This document shows positions 63,700 to 64,000 of a stretch of 64,000 bases of DNA, piece by piece (within the stretch, counting starts at the first letter, position 1; each line of letters starts with the position of its first letter). The stretch spans positions 36,870,520 through 36,934,519 of the forward strand of contig NC_134467.1 of assembly GCF_047948215.1 (NCBI RefSeq), read 5' to 3'. The DNA comes from Lycorma delicatula (Eukaryota > Arthropoda > Insecta > Hemiptera > Fulgoridae). Under the pieces are notes generated by a model that was not told the origin of the DNA, made no database searches, and worked only from the letters and a program-made list of their open reading frames with translations. A program made the position numbers and the translations under genes.

Positions 63700-64000
63700 G
63701 TAAGTTATTTATTTTTAAGGAGTTGTTACTTTGTCTTTCATAATTATAAGGATATTTACTTGAAATTTTTAATTAATATGTTTTCCTTTTTATACATTTT
63801 TTTTTTCTACAATTGGTACTCCAGAATTAGATGTTATTTGCATGAAATTTTACAACAAAGATTTGAGCAATTTGGAGATAAACTAATTCGCTTCCAATAA
63901 ATTTTCTATGGATATGAACTGTTCCATGATTTTATTCAGTTAATTCTTTCATTTCATGTGGTAGTGATATTATATAGATTCCATGATTGCACATTTTATC
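63700..64000. other. Start of the next myosin intron
   Basis: Follows the donor at 63700-63701. No further exon or repeat recognised to the window end. Confidence 0.6.

Noticed and set aside
63806..63900. A further myosin exon after a ccag near 63823
   Set aside because: The translation does not resemble the post-IQ or TH1 region and hits a stop at 63898-63900.
1..64000. A new multi-gene or defence-type system
   Set aside because: Apart from the myosin, every coding signal I could identify is a broken transposase or reverse transcriptase; nothing is arranged as a functional cluster.

Overview
The window is one stretch of a large, AT-rich, transposon-loaded animal genome. The sequence points to an insect, and the mobile elements suggest a hemipteroid-type genome (this last is inference, not proof). 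The only cellular gene I can support is a class I unconventional myosin on the + strand. I rebuilt 13 coding exons between 4240 and 63699. All have AG/GT borders and compatible phases, and they join into one uninterrupted frame of 774 complete codons. The protein matches the Myosin-ID lineage, called Myo31DF in Drosophila, most closely. The initiator exon lies upstream or was not recognised. The C-terminal membrane-binding TH1 tail lies beyond the right edge.

Layout: 1-4239 is upstream sequence or intron and carries two copies of one LINE in opposite orientation. 4240-4346 is the first visible exon. A 17.3 kb intron follows (4347-21659), holding a DD41D Tc1/mariner copy, a DD34D mariner, tandem tRNA-derived SINEs, a DDE relic with a minisatellite inside it, and LINE fragments. 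The P-loop exon is 21660-21855 and the switch I exon 28224-28443. Further motor exons are at 33093, 38118, 43242 (switch II), 49293, 51228, 52980 and 53470. The converter exon is at 58443, the IQ neck exon at 61782 and the post-IQ exon at 63534. Coding sequence is about 2.3 kb of the 59.5 kb gene span.

The introns are packed with dead mobile elements. There are three near full-length copies of a DD41D Tc1/mariner family, several DD34D mariners, long-inverted-repeat DDE transposons and at least four kinds of LINE debris. Two tRNA-derived SINE families are present, the main one with about 11 copies, and there are several short unclassified repeats. Every transposase or reverse transcriptase I read is broken by stops, frameshifts or truncation, so they are annotated as mobile elements or pseudogenes.

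I found no operon, CRISPR array, rRNA or real tRNA gene, and nothing that looks like a new multi-gene system. The most interesting items are the myosin gene itself (in flies it sets left-right asymmetry), a P-loop variant, and several rearranged elements: an inverted-duplicate mariner, parallel DDE-deletion mariners, a SINE dimer and a SINE nested in a mariner with a clear target duplication.
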